A stretch of DNA of 64,000 nt from an uncultured bacterium (GCA_900547155.1 URFH01000006.1:1-64000); one strand, 5' to 3'. Positions 18,673 to 28,742 are shown, counted from the stretch's first letter. Numbers and translations: made by a program. Notes: generated from the sequence alone by a model not told the origin.

Positions 18673-21600
18673 ATGGCAGGCGATTTGCTCCAAAAACTGA
18701 ATATCAGCGCACAGCAGCAGGTCAGATTGCAAAAACCCGCGCAAAATCAGCCTGTTGCGGCAGCTCCGGTTCAAACTCCGATAAAAGAAAAAGGATTGGA
18801 GTACCTTCCGGCTGTTACAATTACTCCGGCAAAAACAATTCCAACCGGATTGAAGCCCCAGAGCCCCGCAGGACGATTGATTAGCGAAAATGTTTTTCAA
18901 AGTGCGGGCAGCACGGTTAAAAATTACGCAAATTGCGCAAAATACTTCTACGACGCAGCTTTTAAAGGCGAAGGAACAGATTATTCCGTAGGCAAGATAA
19001 ATGACCTCACTGTACGCGCGGGCAGCCTCGGGATTGCGGGAATTCTTGCGGCAACAAAAGCCTTTCCGTTCGCAAAAGGAATGGAATTCGTCGGGCTCGC
19101 AACATGGTTCGGCTCAATGGCTTTATGGCCCAGAATTATCGGTGCGCCCATAAAAGCAAAGACCGGTGTGGATATTAACTGGAAATACGAAGATTCTTAC
19201 GGCAGAAGAAAGCCGTTTTTACAGGATCCGCAGTATCTTGCATGGGATTTGTTCCGCCATATTGATAAAAACGGAAAATACAACCCGAAAGCTCCGGATT
19301 ATGAATATTTGAACAAAATCGGCGACAAACTCGGCGTTCCCAGAGATATAAAAAACAGAAACGAAGCAATTCAGGACAAAATTCGTCAGGTCGGCATTCA
19401 GGGCAATGCTCTGTGGATGTTGACTGCGGGCGTAATGACCCCTGTCATCTCCTCAATAGTTGCAGACGCGCTTCAAGAGCCTCTTTCCGGCGGAATTGAA
19501 TCTTTTAGAACCTCCCGCGCGGAAAAACAGGTCAAAGGGCTTGAAGCAAAACTCGACAGCGTTCTGAAATCTGCCGAACCGGTTAAAATAGAGAAACTTG
19601 CTGAATCGCTGGGCGTTACTCTTGATAAGGAATTCACTGCGGGGCTGGAAAAACTCAGCAAAGCGGCTCTCACACCCGAAGAAAGCGAAAAATTCATTAA
19701 ATTCCTTGAAAAAGAGCTGATTGGAACCGATTTGATTTACGCAATAAAAACCGAAATGAACGGTTCTACGCTCGTACAAAATGTTATCCGTTTTGACGGC
19801 GCTATGCAGGATGCGGTTGTCAAAGCGATGGAAGAAAAACTTAACCAGATTAAAGCAGCTTCATTTGACACTGCTACGGAATTTTTGAACACAGCTATTG
19901 AAAAAACCCTTTCTACGCTTGATAAGAAAAATATTGCATATTCTGATGAAACAAAAATCGGCGATTTATTCACAGGATTGAACATCAGAGAAAAACAAAA
20001 AATCAGAGTCAGCAACATAAATACACTGCTCCGTCATTACAAAGATAAAACCGTAGGCGAATTCAAACAGGCAATCGCCTCAAAAGACAAAAAATTCTTT
20101 GGAATCGACTTTATTGACCGCATTAAGCCCCTAACAAGAGCTGATGTTGACAGAGCGGTAAATATTGGTAATTTTGACAAACGCGCGGACGGGCTGGTTG
20201 GATTCGGTCAGACGCATACTTTCAGCCAGATTTTCAATAAAGCTCTGGAAAACGCAAAAGCCGCTCTTGGCGGTACGCAGGAGCTGGATGTTGAATACAT
20301 TGCAACAATGCTAAGAGATACCGCTGCTGAAACAGCAAAAAAATACGAAGTTTCGCTGCTTGATGTTGAGCGCGCAAAAAAACTGATTACGCTGGCGAAA
20401 ATTCAACAGGCAGTGGAAAATCAAATCGATTTGCTCGCCAAAGCTACAATTCAAGACATTTCAGAAGCCGTCACCGCAAACAACTGGCAAAAAGTTCCTA
20501 AAAAATACTTCAAAGCAATGGGCTTTACAAAAGCGGAAATCAGAGAACTGGCCACAGCAAGCACAACAAAAGCTTCTGAAATTATGATAGAGAAATTCAC
20601 GTCAATTTCAAAAGATTCCGCAAAATTTGAAAAAGTTGTAAAAGAAATCGCAAAATACGCAGACTCCGCAATTTCAAAAGAAGAAAAAGCGCTCCTGAAC
20701 ATAATTGGAACCTTTGAAAACCCGGGCCCGCTAATCAAGCTCAAAGATACAATCCAAAAAGCCGCTAAGGCAGAAGGTTTTTCCAACACCATAACGGACA
20801 CCGTTGAAAAACATTTCTCCGGCACAGCCAGAGAGCTCCAGTCCAAAGTCAAAAACACGACTAATTCCTTTGGAAAGCTCATAAAAGCCCTCGATTCGTT
20901 CCGTGAGATTGACGAATTCGTTATAAGAGAGCTCGGCTCAAACCCTGAAGAGTTCAAAAAAATTATCAAAACTCAACTCAACAAATTCTATACTTTCAAA
21001 GGTTTTAAATATGAAGAAGCAAAATCCTCGCTAACAATGTTTTTGAAACGCGCATTTATTGAAAATGCGGATATAAACAACTGGCAGACAAAATTTGAAG
21101 CCGCGCTGGACGGAAATCCCCGCGGAATCAAACATTCAAAAGAACTTCTTATGGATTTGAACGCGTTTATGTACGGTGATTTTTCAGAATCCTGCGCAAA
21201 ACTCCTTCCTGATGAGCTCGCCGGAAAATTAAGCGCAAACAGCTATGAAATGGGCTTTAGATTTATGCCGATGAACAACAAACTTTTGCTCCATGTTTCC
21301 GGTGCAAACACAAACAGGGCCTGGGGTTATGTTGAAGACATGCTCGGCAAGTATAAAAATATTCCTCAAATGACAGAAAAAGAAAAAGCGGCTTTTGCCC
21401 ATCAAATCGAAGTAATTGAGCACATGATTGAAGCAAGAAAATTCGAGCTTCACATCAATGACTTAGTGAATATGAAAAAAGGAATTAACAAAATCAAAGA
21501 AGGCCTTACAAAATTTGATAAAGGCTTCAATCCGTGGGATTTGAAAGAATTATTCGGCAGAAAACTCGGACAGGATCGCACAGCGAATGTTATTCTGTCA

Positions 21601-21807
21601 GAACAGACCGGAAAAGGCATTACAGAGTTCACAGCTGACGCCGCAAGAAACTTCCGCTCCAGAAATAAATGGTCAAAACTCGTCTGGGGACTTTTTGCCG
21701 GAACAACAGCGCTTTCCGCTCTGGTAATTTCGCAAATGGGCAAAAAGAACTACTTTAACCGCGATATTTATGCAAAAAAGGAGGGTTTAAATGCAAATAA
21801 TAAATAA
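18673..21807 (+). CDS. Very large helical membrane-anchored protein
   Basis: The 1044-aa protein has no recognised family. A low-complexity Pro/Gln leader (about 1-75) is followed by membrane-like segments near 112-155 (GSLGIAGILAATKAFPF, GLATWFGSMALW) and 245-265 (ALWMLTAGVMTPVISSIVA). A long Lys/Glu-rich helical region spans about 280-990. One C-terminal membrane helix (about 1007-1025, LVWGLFAGTTALSALVI) and a short basic tail end the protein. This two-ended anchoring suggests a tethered stalk or scaffold. It overlaps the following glycosidase gene by 17 bases, so the two are co-expressed. The motif AAFKGEG occurs near residue 95. Confidence 0.75.
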   Translation: MAGDLLQKLNISAQQQVRLQKPAQNQPVAAAPVQTPIKEKGLEYLPAVTITPAKTIPTGLKPQSPAGRLISENVFQSAGSTVKNYANCAKYFYDAAFKGEGTDYSVGKINDLTVRAGSLGIAGILAATKAFPFAKGMEFVGLATWFGSMALWPRIIGAPIKAKTGVDINWKYEDSYGRRKPFLQDPQYLAWDLFRHIDKNGKYNPKAPDYEYLNKIGDKLGVPRDIKNRNEAIQDKIRQVGIQGNALWMLTAGVMTPVISSIVADALQEPLSGGIESFRTSRAEKQVKGLEAKLDSVLKSAEPVKIEKLAESLGVTLDKEFTAGLEKLSKAALTPEESEKFIKFLEKELIGTDLIYAIKTEMNGSTLVQNVIRFDGAMQDAVVKAMEEKLNQIKAASFDTATEFLNTAIEKTLSTLDKKNIAYSDETKIGDLFTGLNIREKQKIRVSNINTLLRHYKDKTVGEFKQAIASKDKKFFGIDFIDRIKPLTRADVDRAVNIGNFDKRADGLVGFGQTHTFSQIFNKALENAKAALGGTQELDVEYIATMLRDTAAETAKKYEVSLLDVERAKKLITLAKIQQAVENQIDLLAKATIQDISEAVTANNWQKVPKKYFKAMGFTKAEIRELATASTTKASEIMIEKFTSISKDSAKFEKVVKEIAKYADSAISKEEKALLNIIGTFENPGPLIKLKDTIQKAAKAEGFSNTITDTVEKHFSGTARELQSKVKNTTNSFGKLIKALDSFREIDEFVIRELGSNPEEFKKIIKTQLNKFYTFKGFKYEEAKSSLTMFLKRAFIENADINNWQTKFEAALDGNPRGIKHSKELLMDLNAFMYGDFSESCAKLLPDELAGKLSANSYEMGFRFMPMNNKLLLHVSGANTNRAWGYVEDMLGKYKNIPQMTEKEKAAFAHQIEVIEHMIEARKFELHINDLVNMKKGINKIKEGLTKFDKGFNPWDLKELFGRKLGQDRTANVILSEQTGKGITEFTADAARNFRSRNKWSKLVWGLFAGTTALSALVISQMGKKNYFNRDIYAKKEGLNANNK

Positions 21808-23815
21808 TTACCATCCTGTTTTTGCAAAACAAAACAATTTTAAAGGCTCCTTGATGGATTACCTTTCAAAACCTGCCGTACAGCCATCCGGCGAAGTTCA
21901 GCCGGTTCAAAATGCGCCTGCTGCTGCGGTTACAGCTGCTTATATGAAAGTTGATGCACCGGAGCTTGAAAAATTAAGAAAAATCGGCGCCGGAAATTTG
22001 CTTCTTGCAATGACAACGGCTGCTTCAAAAGCCAATGCAGCTGTTGCAAGCGCAAAAGTTGAAGAACCCAAAACAGAAAAGCTTGAGGGCTACAAAAACA
22101 ACCTCCGCTCAATGTTCCAGAACAATCAGGTCGTAATTTACGCAATGGTACCGAGAATTTTCAATGCAAAAGACAAAAACGGCAACCGTTTGATTGAAGA
22201 GGGCGAAGAAAAAGGCACTTTCCTCAACATGATTGACAGGCTTGACGAATTAAAATCATACGGCATAAATACGCTCCACTGGCTTCCGATTAACCCGCCC
22301 GGAACAATCGCAGCAAAAGGAAGTGCGGGCTCGGTTTATGCTCCGCTGGATTATTTGACAATTGATCCGGCGCTTGATGACCCGAACAACCCGAAATCCG
22401 TAAAAGAAGAATGCAAAGAAGCAATAAACGAATGCCACAAACGCGGAATCAAAGTTATGATTGACCTGCCGAGCTGTATGTCGGTTGATTTGTACGACGC
22501 AAGGCCCGATTTAAGAGCTGAAGACGCTTCGGGCAACCCGAAAACCCCCGAGGGCTGGGAAGATATCCGCATGTTCGAGCCCTGGGCCGATCAGGACAAG
22601 AGAATTTTGAATCCGGCGTTGATGAAATATCATAAAGATTTTATTGATATGTGCATTGATTTGGGAATTGACGGCATAAGAGCTGACGTTGCACGTGCTA
22701 AACCCGTTGAGTTCTGGGATGAGCTGATTACTTACACAAGAAGAAAAGACCCTGAATTCGCGTTCCTTGCAGAATCTTACACCTACGAAGACGCTTCTCC
22801 GATTAAAAACATGCCCGCAGACCGTCCCGAAGAGCTGCTCGAAGCAGGATTTGACTCTTATTACGGTCAGTATCACATTTTCCCGAGCTGGAACTCAGAA
22901 GAATTTCACCAGTTTGTGAAAGACAACCTGAAAATGTCCGAAAAATACGACAAAGGCAAATCGCTCATCGGTTCTTTTGCGACCCATGACGACAAAAGCC
23001 CGATGTCCAACGGCGGGCCGGATTACTGCATGATGACCAGCGCAATTCAGGCTACTTTGCCTATGACAAACCCTTACATTGTAACCGGTTTTGAGACAGG
23101 TGATGATTACATTTATCCGTATGGCAAAAAATATGTTGACAAAACATTCAACGAGCTTATGAAAAACCCTGTTTACAAAGACACAGTAGATTCTTTGCTC
23201 CAGAGCGAATCATATTCAAAAAATATCAACCTGCCCAGGCTTTTGAACAGCGAGGACGCAAATCTAAAAATCTCCGAACTCGCCAAAAAGCCTGAATACA
23301 AAAAGCTTGTGAATTACTTCACAAACTTTATGCTCACAAAAGACAACATAAAACACTATGTCCACCCGGAATTCCTTGATATTTTCAACGAATCGGCAAA
23401 ACCGGAGGGCAAACACCCCGAAATCGGTAAGCATTTCGCTCAGCTGATGAATGTTTTCAGAAAACAGTACGAAAATGTCATCACAAAAGGTTCATATATC
23501 GAGCTTAAAGTCGATGGAAACAAACGCAAAGACATAATTGCCTACGCGCGCCATTATCAAGGCAAAACCCTTGTGGTAATAGCGAACAAAGACGTAAACT
23601 CCAGAGAAAGAGTTACCGTAAAAGTTCCCGGCTTGAAATCCACGCAGGTTCTCAAAGACCTGAGCCCCGAGTACGGCAATCCGAGCAGATATCAGGCACA
23701 AGACGGCGCTATCAGGCTCGAACTTGGCGCTGCAAGAGCTCATATTTTTGAAGTTGACACGCCCGACATTGAAAAAGCATTCAAACCATCGGAAGTTTAC
23801 AGGCAAAATTTATAA
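21791..23815 (+). CDS. GH13 family alpha-glycosidase with NFKG leader
   Basis: The 674-aa protein has a GH13 (alpha-amylase) barrel from about residue 115: GINTLHWLPINPPG, then the nucleophile Asp in DGIRADVARAK, the acid Glu in FLAESYTYE, and the third Asp in FATHDDKSP. A C-terminal beta domain follows (about 585-660). Substrate is probably an alpha-1,4-glucan; the subfamily cannot be fixed by eye. There is no Sec signal; the first 20 residues are instead an Asn/Gln-rich leader with NFKG (16-19), then an Ala/Pro-rich linker. Its gene overlaps that of the large membrane protein, which hints that the enzyme acts at that structure. Confidence 0.85.
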   Translation: MQIINNYHPVFAKQNNFKGSLMDYLSKPAVQPSGEVQPVQNAPAAAVTAAYMKVDAPELEKLRKIGAGNLLLAMTTAASKANAAVASAKVEEPKTEKLEGYKNNLRSMFQNNQVVIYAMVPRIFNAKDKNGNRLIEEGEEKGTFLNMIDRLDELKSYGINTLHWLPINPPGTIAAKGSAGSVYAPLDYLTIDPALDDPNNPKSVKEECKEAINECHKRGIKVMIDLPSCMSVDLYDARPDLRAEDASGNPKTPEGWEDIRMFEPWADQDKRILNPALMKYHKDFIDMCIDLGIDGIRADVARAKPVEFWDELITYTRRKDPEFAFLAESYTYEDASPIKNMPADRPEELLEAGFDSYYGQYHIFPSWNSEEFHQFVKDNLKMSEKYDKGKSLIGSFATHDDKSPMSNGGPDYCMMTSAIQATLPMTNPYIVTGFETGDDYIYPYGKKYVDKTFNELMKNPVYKDTVDSLLQSESYSKNINLPRLLNSEDANLKISELAKKPEYKKLVNYFTNFMLTKDNIKHYVHPEFLDIFNESAKPEGKHPEIGKHFAQLMNVFRKQYENVITKGSYIELKVDGNKRKDIIAYARHYQGKTLVVIANKDVNSRERVTVKVPGLKSTQVLKDLSPEYGNPSRYQAQDGAIRLELGAARAHIFEVDTPDIEKAFKPSEVYRQNL

Positions 23816-23827
23816 ATTCAAAAAGTT

Positions 23828-24943
23828 TTAAGCCTTTTTGAGCTGTTCTGAAAGGATATCAGCAATTCGTTTGCATGCCAGCCCGTCGCCGTATGGGTTT
23901 ATGGCTTCGGACATTTTTTTGTACTCTTGAGGGTCGTCGAGGAGCTTTTGCACCTCTGAAACGATTTTTTCCGTGTCAGTGCCCACGAGTTTAACCGTTC
24001 CGTATTCGACAGCTTCAGGGCGTTCGGTTGTGGAGCGCAAAACAAGCACAGGTTTGCCCAGAGAGGGGGCTTCTTCCTGCACGCCGCCGGAATCTGACAT
24101 AATAATATGCGATTTTTTCATCAAATTCGCAAAAGGCGCATATTCCAGAGGCGCAATGAGGTGAATCCGCTCTTTTCCGTCCAAAAGTTCATAAACGGGC
24201 TTTTGAACATTCGGGTTCAGGTGCACGGGGTAAACAACCTGAACATTTTTATTTTTTTCAACGATTTCAAGCACGGCTTTGCAAATATTTCTGATAGGCT
24301 CGCCGAAATTTTCTCTTCTGTGCGAGGTCAGCAGAATAGTTTTCAAATTCGGGTCGAGATTCAGTGACGGAATCTCGCTTTTGTGGTTTTCAACAGTGTA
24401 CAAAAGCGCGTCAATGACGGTATTTCCGGTTTTATAGATATGTTTTTCGGGGATTGCCGATTTTTTCAGATTTTCGCACGATGTTTCGGTCGGAGCGAAG
24501 TGATAGGTGCAAACTGCGTCCGCAAAAACGCGATTTATCTCCTCGGGGAACGGATAATACTTGTCAAAAGTCCTCAAACCCGCTTCCACGTGCCCGACAG
24601 GGATTTTTGCATAAAAAGCAGAAAGTGCAGCAGCCATTGAGGTGGTTGTGTCGCCATGAACCAGAACAACGTCAGGATTTGCCGCCTCGAAAACATCTTT
24701 CATCTTCAAAAGAACATCAGACGTGAGCGTCCAGAGGTTCTGATTTTCTTTCATAATATCAAGGTCATAATCGGGCTTGATTTCAAAAAGATTGAGCACC
24801 TGATCGAGCATTTGCCTGTGCTGTGCGGTTACACAGACAATGCTTTCAAATTCGGAGCGTTTTTCGAGCTCTTTTACCAGAGGTGCCATTTTTATTGCCT
24901 CGGGGCGCGTTCCGAATACGGTCATGACCTTTATTTTAGACAT
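23828..24943 (-). CDS. wecB: UDP-N-acetylglucosamine 2-epimerase
   Basis: The 371-aa non-hydrolysing epimerase converts UDP-GlcNAc to UDP-ManNAc for surface polysaccharide synthesis. The N-terminus FGTRPEAIKMAPL is typical, as are VHGDTTTSMAAALSAFY, GHVEAGLRT, LTSHRRENFG and SDSGGVQEEAPSLGKPVLVLR. Length is standard. It is convergent with the glycosidase gene and has no polysaccharide genes around it. Confidence 0.95.
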   Translation of the reverse strand: MSKIKVMTVFGTRPEAIKMAPLVKELEKRSEFESIVCVTAQHRQMLDQVLNLFEIKPDYDLDIMKENQNLWTLTSDVLLKMKDVFEAANPDVVLVHGDTTTSMAAALSAFYAKIPVGHVEAGLRTFDKYYPFPEEINRVFADAVCTYHFAPTETSCENLKKSAIPEKHIYKTGNTVIDALLYTVENHKSEIPSLNLDPNLKTILLTSHRRENFGEPIRNICKAVLEIVEKNKNVQVVYPVHLNPNVQKPVYELLDGKERIHLIAPLEYAPFANLMKKSHIIMSDSGGVQEEAPSLGKPVLVLRSTTERPEAVEYGTVKLVGTDTEKIVSEVQKLLDDPQEYKKMSEAINPYGDGLACKRIADILSEQLKKA

Positions 24944-25246
24944 TTTTAAGCTCCTGATTCCATCTTATTAAGTTATTTTCGCACAAATATATCCGTTCGG
25001 GCAATCCCGGCAAAAAGGAGTTAATAAACAATCTCAAAACCGCTCCCCACCCCAGCCCCTCCCCGAGTTGGGGAGGGAGAATGGCTTCTAAACAATCTTA
25101 TAAATCGCAAAATCCCATTTTTTCCCAATTTAGAGCACAAATCCCGCACTTTGCTAAATTTAACCCAACCCACCACCGGATTAACCCGCTGCGGGTATGG
25201 TTATTTTTCAAAAAATAAAAGATATTTGAATGGACAGGAGAAAATT
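24944..25246. other. Divergent intergenic region with CT-rich hairpin repeat
   Basis: 25044-25079 holds a copy of the CT-rich repeat: CCTCCCC pairs with GGGGAGG around GAGTT. The rest is AT-rich with no clear promoter pair. A good ribosome binding site (CAGGAGA) precedes the start at 25247. Confidence 0.6.
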
Positions 25247-26020
25247 ATGCGAATTTTAATGAGTTTATTTTTAATGCTAACCCTTTGCCCCGCCGCATTT
25301 TGCGCAATTAACGGAAATGTCCAGAAAAGCGGCTACGGCGATACAAATCAGGTTATTGACTCGGCGAGCGGAAACCCTATTGACCGTGCAAAAGTAACCC
25401 TGCCCGCAAAAGGCTACAAAACGACAACAGACAGCCAGGGACGGTTCGAGCTGGGCGCAAAAATCAACTCGCCAACCATCATGTCGGTTGATAAAGAAGG
25501 CTACAAGCCGTTTTCTTTAACAGTTGACCAGAATACCATGTCAAAACCAATTGTAATCGGCATTGAAAAGACAAATCCACACGACATAATCATTGATAAA
25601 GACATGTATCACATCGGCGACGACAACTACTCTGACAAATCCGCAAATGCGTCGGAATTCCGCGTAAAAGCAATCGGCCCCTCATATACAAAGAATTTTC
25701 CGATAAAAGGAAAAACCGAAGGGCAGCTTTGTCTTGTCATCGGCTCAATTATCGGGATTGACACAAAAATGGCAAGGGATATGGGCCAGTCAAAAGTCAC
25801 AACCGCCTACGCTTCGCCGCCCGAGGTTTACTTTAACGGGAACAAAATCGCTGAAATCCAGCTCAACGGCGACAATCAGCAAATCAAAATCCCCCGTAAC
25901 CTCATAAAATTCGGCGGGAACAATCAGGTCACAATCAAATGCGGCAGAAATCTCTTCCAAATGGCATACATCGACTATGACGACATTGAATTTATGAACC
26001 TTTACATAGAATCAAAATAA
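25247..26020 (+). CDS. Exported protein with carboxypeptidase-regulatory-like domain
   Basis: The 257-aa protein starts at ATG 25247, chosen over an upstream in-frame start because AGGAG precedes it and a clean signal peptide follows (MRILMSLFLMLTLCPAAFC). Residues about 30-105 look like a carboxypeptidase-regulatory (CarboxypepD_reg) beta-sandwich: VIDSASGNPIDRAKVTLPAKGYKTTTDSQGRFEL, ending PIVIGIEK. The rest is beta-rich without a known motif. The single Cys at the end of the signal (CAING) could mark a lipoprotein but the box is weak. It probably binds or structures surface material. Confidence 0.7.
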   Translation: MRILMSLFLMLTLCPAAFCAINGNVQKSGYGDTNQVIDSASGNPIDRAKVTLPAKGYKTTTDSQGRFELGAKINSPTIMSVDKEGYKPFSLTVDQNTMSKPIVIGIEKTNPHDIIIDKDMYHIGDDNYSDKSANASEFRVKAIGPSYTKNFPIKGKTEGQLCLVIGSIIGIDTKMARDMGQSKVTTAYASPPEVYFNGNKIAEIQLNGDNQQIKIPRNLIKFGGNNQVTIKCGRNLFQMAYIDYDDIEFMNLYIESK

Positions 26021-26023
26021 GGC

Positions 26024-26614
26024 TTATACAGGTCTTGAAAACATCGCCATAAAATCTTCAAGAGTGTGAATTCCCTCTTTTCCGATTTCATTGTAAATAC
26101 GTTTTGCCCTCGGAGTCATCTCATGTCGTCTTGTGTAATCCCGTGCGGTTGTTTCCGCGCGTTCAGCGGCAATTCTTTTGGACTCTTTTGCGATTGCCTC
26201 TTTAGAAATCTCAACATGCGGCACATTAACCTTGTAAGTTTCTTTCCCGTAGGCTTTTACAAGCTTGGCTTTTTGTTTGACAAAAAGCCCTTCGCTAAGG
26301 CGGCTTGCCGACTTAGCGTCATCGCGCAAAAATCTCGAAATGCTGTCAGAAATTCTTCCGAAAACCTCGTTTACGCCAACAAGCTGTTTTTTGCATTCTT
26401 TTACGACCATCGGCGTGATATTTTCCAAATCGGTGAGCTGTTTGCAGATTCTTGCTGCGTCGTAGCTGACTGATTTGTTAATTCCTTTGTCAAGCAAAGC
26501 CGGTTCTGCAATCAGGTTTATGCAATCCCTGAAAGAAAGATGAGCGCTCGCCTTAAAATTAGGCGAAATCCCCGTTCTGTATGACGGCTGTGCATAATTA
26601 CCTGAAATTTTCAT
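26024..26614 (-). CDS. Small SFKG-type protein of unknown function
   Basis: The 196-aa protein has no recognised family. It begins with the Asn/Tyr/Ser-rich leader MKISGNYAQPSYRTGISPNFKAS, in which NFKA (19-22) matches the N-terminal motif of other proteins here. The rest is helical and strongly basic at the C-terminus (KESKRIAAERAETTARDYTRRHEM). No membrane helix is seen. It is convergent with the exported protein before it, with three bases between stops. Confidence 0.6.
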   Translation of the reverse strand: MKISGNYAQPSYRTGISPNFKASAHLSFRDCINLIAEPALLDKGINKSVSYDAARICKQLTDLENITPMVVKECKKQLVGVNEVFGRISDSISRFLRDDAKSASRLSEGLFVKQKAKLVKAYGKETYKVNVPHVEISKEAIAKESKRIAAERAETTARDYTRRHEMTPRAKRIYNEIGKEGIHTLEDFMAMFSRPV

Positions 26615-26713
26615 TTTTTTAACCTGACTTTCTAAGCTACATAACTAATACATCCGTAAACGGGAAAAATTGCCACTCAGGGTTAGTCCGTTTACAAATG
26701 TTTACAACAAAAA

Positions 26714-27073
26714 CTATTTAATATCCGGACGGAGCGAAGCAGCACCCTTTAAATAGACATGCTTTATTTCTTTTGCCGGTTTTTCGGTGTTCACCGCCAT
26801 CATAAGCCGCAAACATAAAGCAAGAGAGGGTTTTACCCGCATTTCCTGATAGCATTCCATCGGAATCAGCTCAAATCCGCTGATTTCACGCGCAAACCTC
26901 GCAGGAAAAGCACAATCCAAATCCTCCGTGGCGCTGAAAGCAAGATAAGCAACATTTTCGAGTCTGATATCGTTGGCTTCGATTATTCTGGTTAAAAGTT
27001 CCTTTGTTGCTTCTCTGAGTGCATTTTCGGAGTTTTCCGCAACCGTAATTGCACCTCTGATTCCTCGAATCAT
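26714..27073 (-). CDS. aroH: Chorismate mutase, AroH type
   Basis: The 119-aa protein turns chorismate into prephenate for Phe and Tyr synthesis. It matches the trimeric AroH fold rather than the helical AroQ type: RGIRGAITV at the N-terminus with the active-site Arg, and the IPMECYQEMRVKPSLALCLRLMMAVNT segment carrying the Glu, Cys and Arg of the active site. It lies ten bases after fmt, so it is likely the last gene of def-fmt-aroH. Confidence 0.93.
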   Translation of the reverse strand: MIRGIRGAITVAENSENALREATKELLTRIIEANDIRLENVAYLAFSATEDLDCAFPARFAREISGFELIPMECYQEMRVKPSLALCLRLMMAVNTEKPAKEIKHVYLKGAASLRPDIK

Positions 27074-27083
27074 AATTTACCTT

Positions 27084-28028
27084 TTAATTTAATATATCCC
27101 CGACTTTTAAATGCGCCCCGTTTACCCAGTCGCACGCATTCATGACCGGTTTTCCCTCGGGTTTCAGTTTCTTAATTAAAATAACGCCTTCTCCCGTCCC
27201 CGCTTCAATTCCGTCCTTTGAAATTCCGACAATTTCACCGCCTTTGACTGATTCGGAGGATTTTTTGCCGGAAAGTCCGGTTTCGACGAGTTTTATCATC
27301 TTATCATGGAAACTACAAAAAGCGCAAGGCCAAATAGTCATCGAACGCACCTGATTGTGGATTTCACGGGCGGATTTTGTCCAGTCAATTTTTCCGTCGG
27401 ATTTTTCAAATTTTTTCGCGATTGTAACGCCTGTTTCATCCTGTTTTCGGGGTTTTAAAACGCCGTTGTAGAGTTGTTTTATGGTGGGATAAAGTAAAAA
27501 CGGCGATTTGTCGCTGATTATCGTCGAAAGCTCCGCGTCAGTCATATTTTCGGTAATTTTAATTTTTTCCTGCAAACAAATATCCCCCGCATCAAGCGCA
27601 AGAACCGTAATCATCGTTGTAATGCCCGTTTCTTCATCACCGTTAAAAATAGCACGCTGAATCGGGTTTGCGCCGCGATATTTCGGCAAAAGCGACGCAT
27701 GGAGGTTAATTGTGGAGAATTTCGGAATATCGAGCACATCCTGTGTCAGAATCTGGCCGAAAGCAAACGTAATAAAGAAATCCGGCTCAATTTTTCTCAA
27801 TTCTTCGAGAAGATTCGCGTCTTTTCTAATGGATTCCGTCTGAAAAACAGGAATATCATGACGCAAAGCGAACTCTTTTACGGGCGGCGGGGTAAGCTTT
27901 TTGCCGCGTCCGCACGGGCGGTCGGGCTGCGTAACAACCGCGCAGATTTTTATATCATTAAAATTGAGCAATTTCTGGATACTGTTCACCGCGATTTGCG
28001 GAGTTCCCATAAAAACGACTTTTATCAC
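27084..28028 (-). CDS. fmt: Methionyl-tRNA formyltransferase
   Basis: The 314-aa enzyme formylates Met-tRNA(fMet) from 10-formyl-tetrahydrofolate. The signatures are VVTQPDRPCGRGKKLTPPPVKEFA, and the catalytic segment NLHASLLPKYRGANPIQRAI with the Asn-His pair, followed by GITTMITVLALDAGDIC. The C-terminal tRNA-binding domain ends at the usual length. It begins three bases after def, the classic def-fmt pair for start and removal of the formyl group. Confidence 0.97.
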   Translation of the reverse strand: MIKVVFMGTPQIAVNSIQKLLNFNDIKICAVVTQPDRPCGRGKKLTPPPVKEFALRHDIPVFQTESIRKDANLLEELRKIEPDFFITFAFGQILTQDVLDIPKFSTINLHASLLPKYRGANPIQRAIFNGDEETGITTMITVLALDAGDICLQEKIKITENMTDAELSTIISDKSPFLLYPTIKQLYNGVLKPRKQDETGVTIAKKFEKSDGKIDWTKSAREIHNQVRSMTIWPCAFCSFHDKMIKLVETGLSGKKSSESVKGGEIVGISKDGIEAGTGEGVILIKKLKPEGKPVMNACDWVNGAHLKVGDILN

Positions 28029-28031
28029 TGA

Positions 28032-28619
28032 TTATTCCTCTGTAACGTTGGTTTCGGGGTTATTTGCGATTTCTTCTTCCATTTCTTCTTCATCAAGAAG
28101 ATAATTTTCATCAACCGGCGCCAAACCCTTTTCAGCAAGCGCTTTATTGGCTTCCATTCTGTTTCTGCAATGGTCAATAAAAAGAACGCCCTCCAGATGG
28201 TCAAATTCATGCTGGATTGCCCGTGCAAGAAGCTCGCCGTCACGCGCTTCCAGCACAAACGGTCTTCCGTTCAAGCCTGTTGCTTTCACCGTGACATTTT
28301 TGTAGCGGCGAACGTTTGTATAAGCCTCGGGAAAGCTCAAACAGCCCTCATAGCTGTTCACTGCGCCCGATTTTTTGATGATTTTAGGGTTAATGAAAAT
28401 TCTAGGGTTTAAAGGTTCATCGCCTGACGATGTATCAATAACAAAAATCCGCAAATTCTCCCCGATTTGCGGAGCAGCAAGCCCCACGCCGTTTTTTGCA
28501 TACAAAGTATCCAGCATATCCTGAATCAGGTTCTGGATTTTTTTAGAAACTTTTAAAACTTCTTTAGACTTCACGCGGAGGCATTCTTCGCCGTATTGAA
28601 CAATTTTTCTTACTGCCAT
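28032..28619 (-). CDS. def: Peptide deformylase
   Basis: The 195-aa metal enzyme removes the formyl group from new proteins. The three signature motifs are present: GVGLAAPQIGE, EGCLSFPE (metal Cys) and QHEFDHLEGVLFID (HExxH metal site). After the catalytic domain there is an acidic tail of about 25 residues (LLDEEEMEEEIANNPETNVTEE) that is longer than usual. It is first in def-fmt-aroH and divergent from the pyr operon. Confidence 0.97.
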   Translation of the reverse strand: MAVRKIVQYGEECLRVKSKEVLKVSKKIQNLIQDMLDTLYAKNGVGLAAPQIGENLRIFVIDTSSGDEPLNPRIFINPKIIKKSGAVNSYEGCLSFPEAYTNVRRYKNVTVKATGLNGRPFVLEARDGELLARAIQHEFDHLEGVLFIDHCRNRMEANKALAEKGLAPVDENYLLDEEEMEEEIANNPETNVTEE

Positions 28620-28687
28620 ATTTCATTCCTTTTGTGGTGTTTTGATAAAATTTTAGCACAAAAAATGTAAAATTGTCTTAATCATGC

Positions 28688-28718
28688 TTGACTTTGCCCC
28701 CCGATTTAAGCCTATAAT
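28688..28718 (+). promoter_or_regulatory. Promoter of the pyr operon
   Basis: TTGACT (28688-28693), 19-bp spacer, TATAAT (28713-28718). Transcription would begin near 28725, giving a leader of about 118 nt before pyrK. Confidence 0.6.
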
Positions 28719-28742
28719 ATTAAAAATCAAAAGGTTATATAA

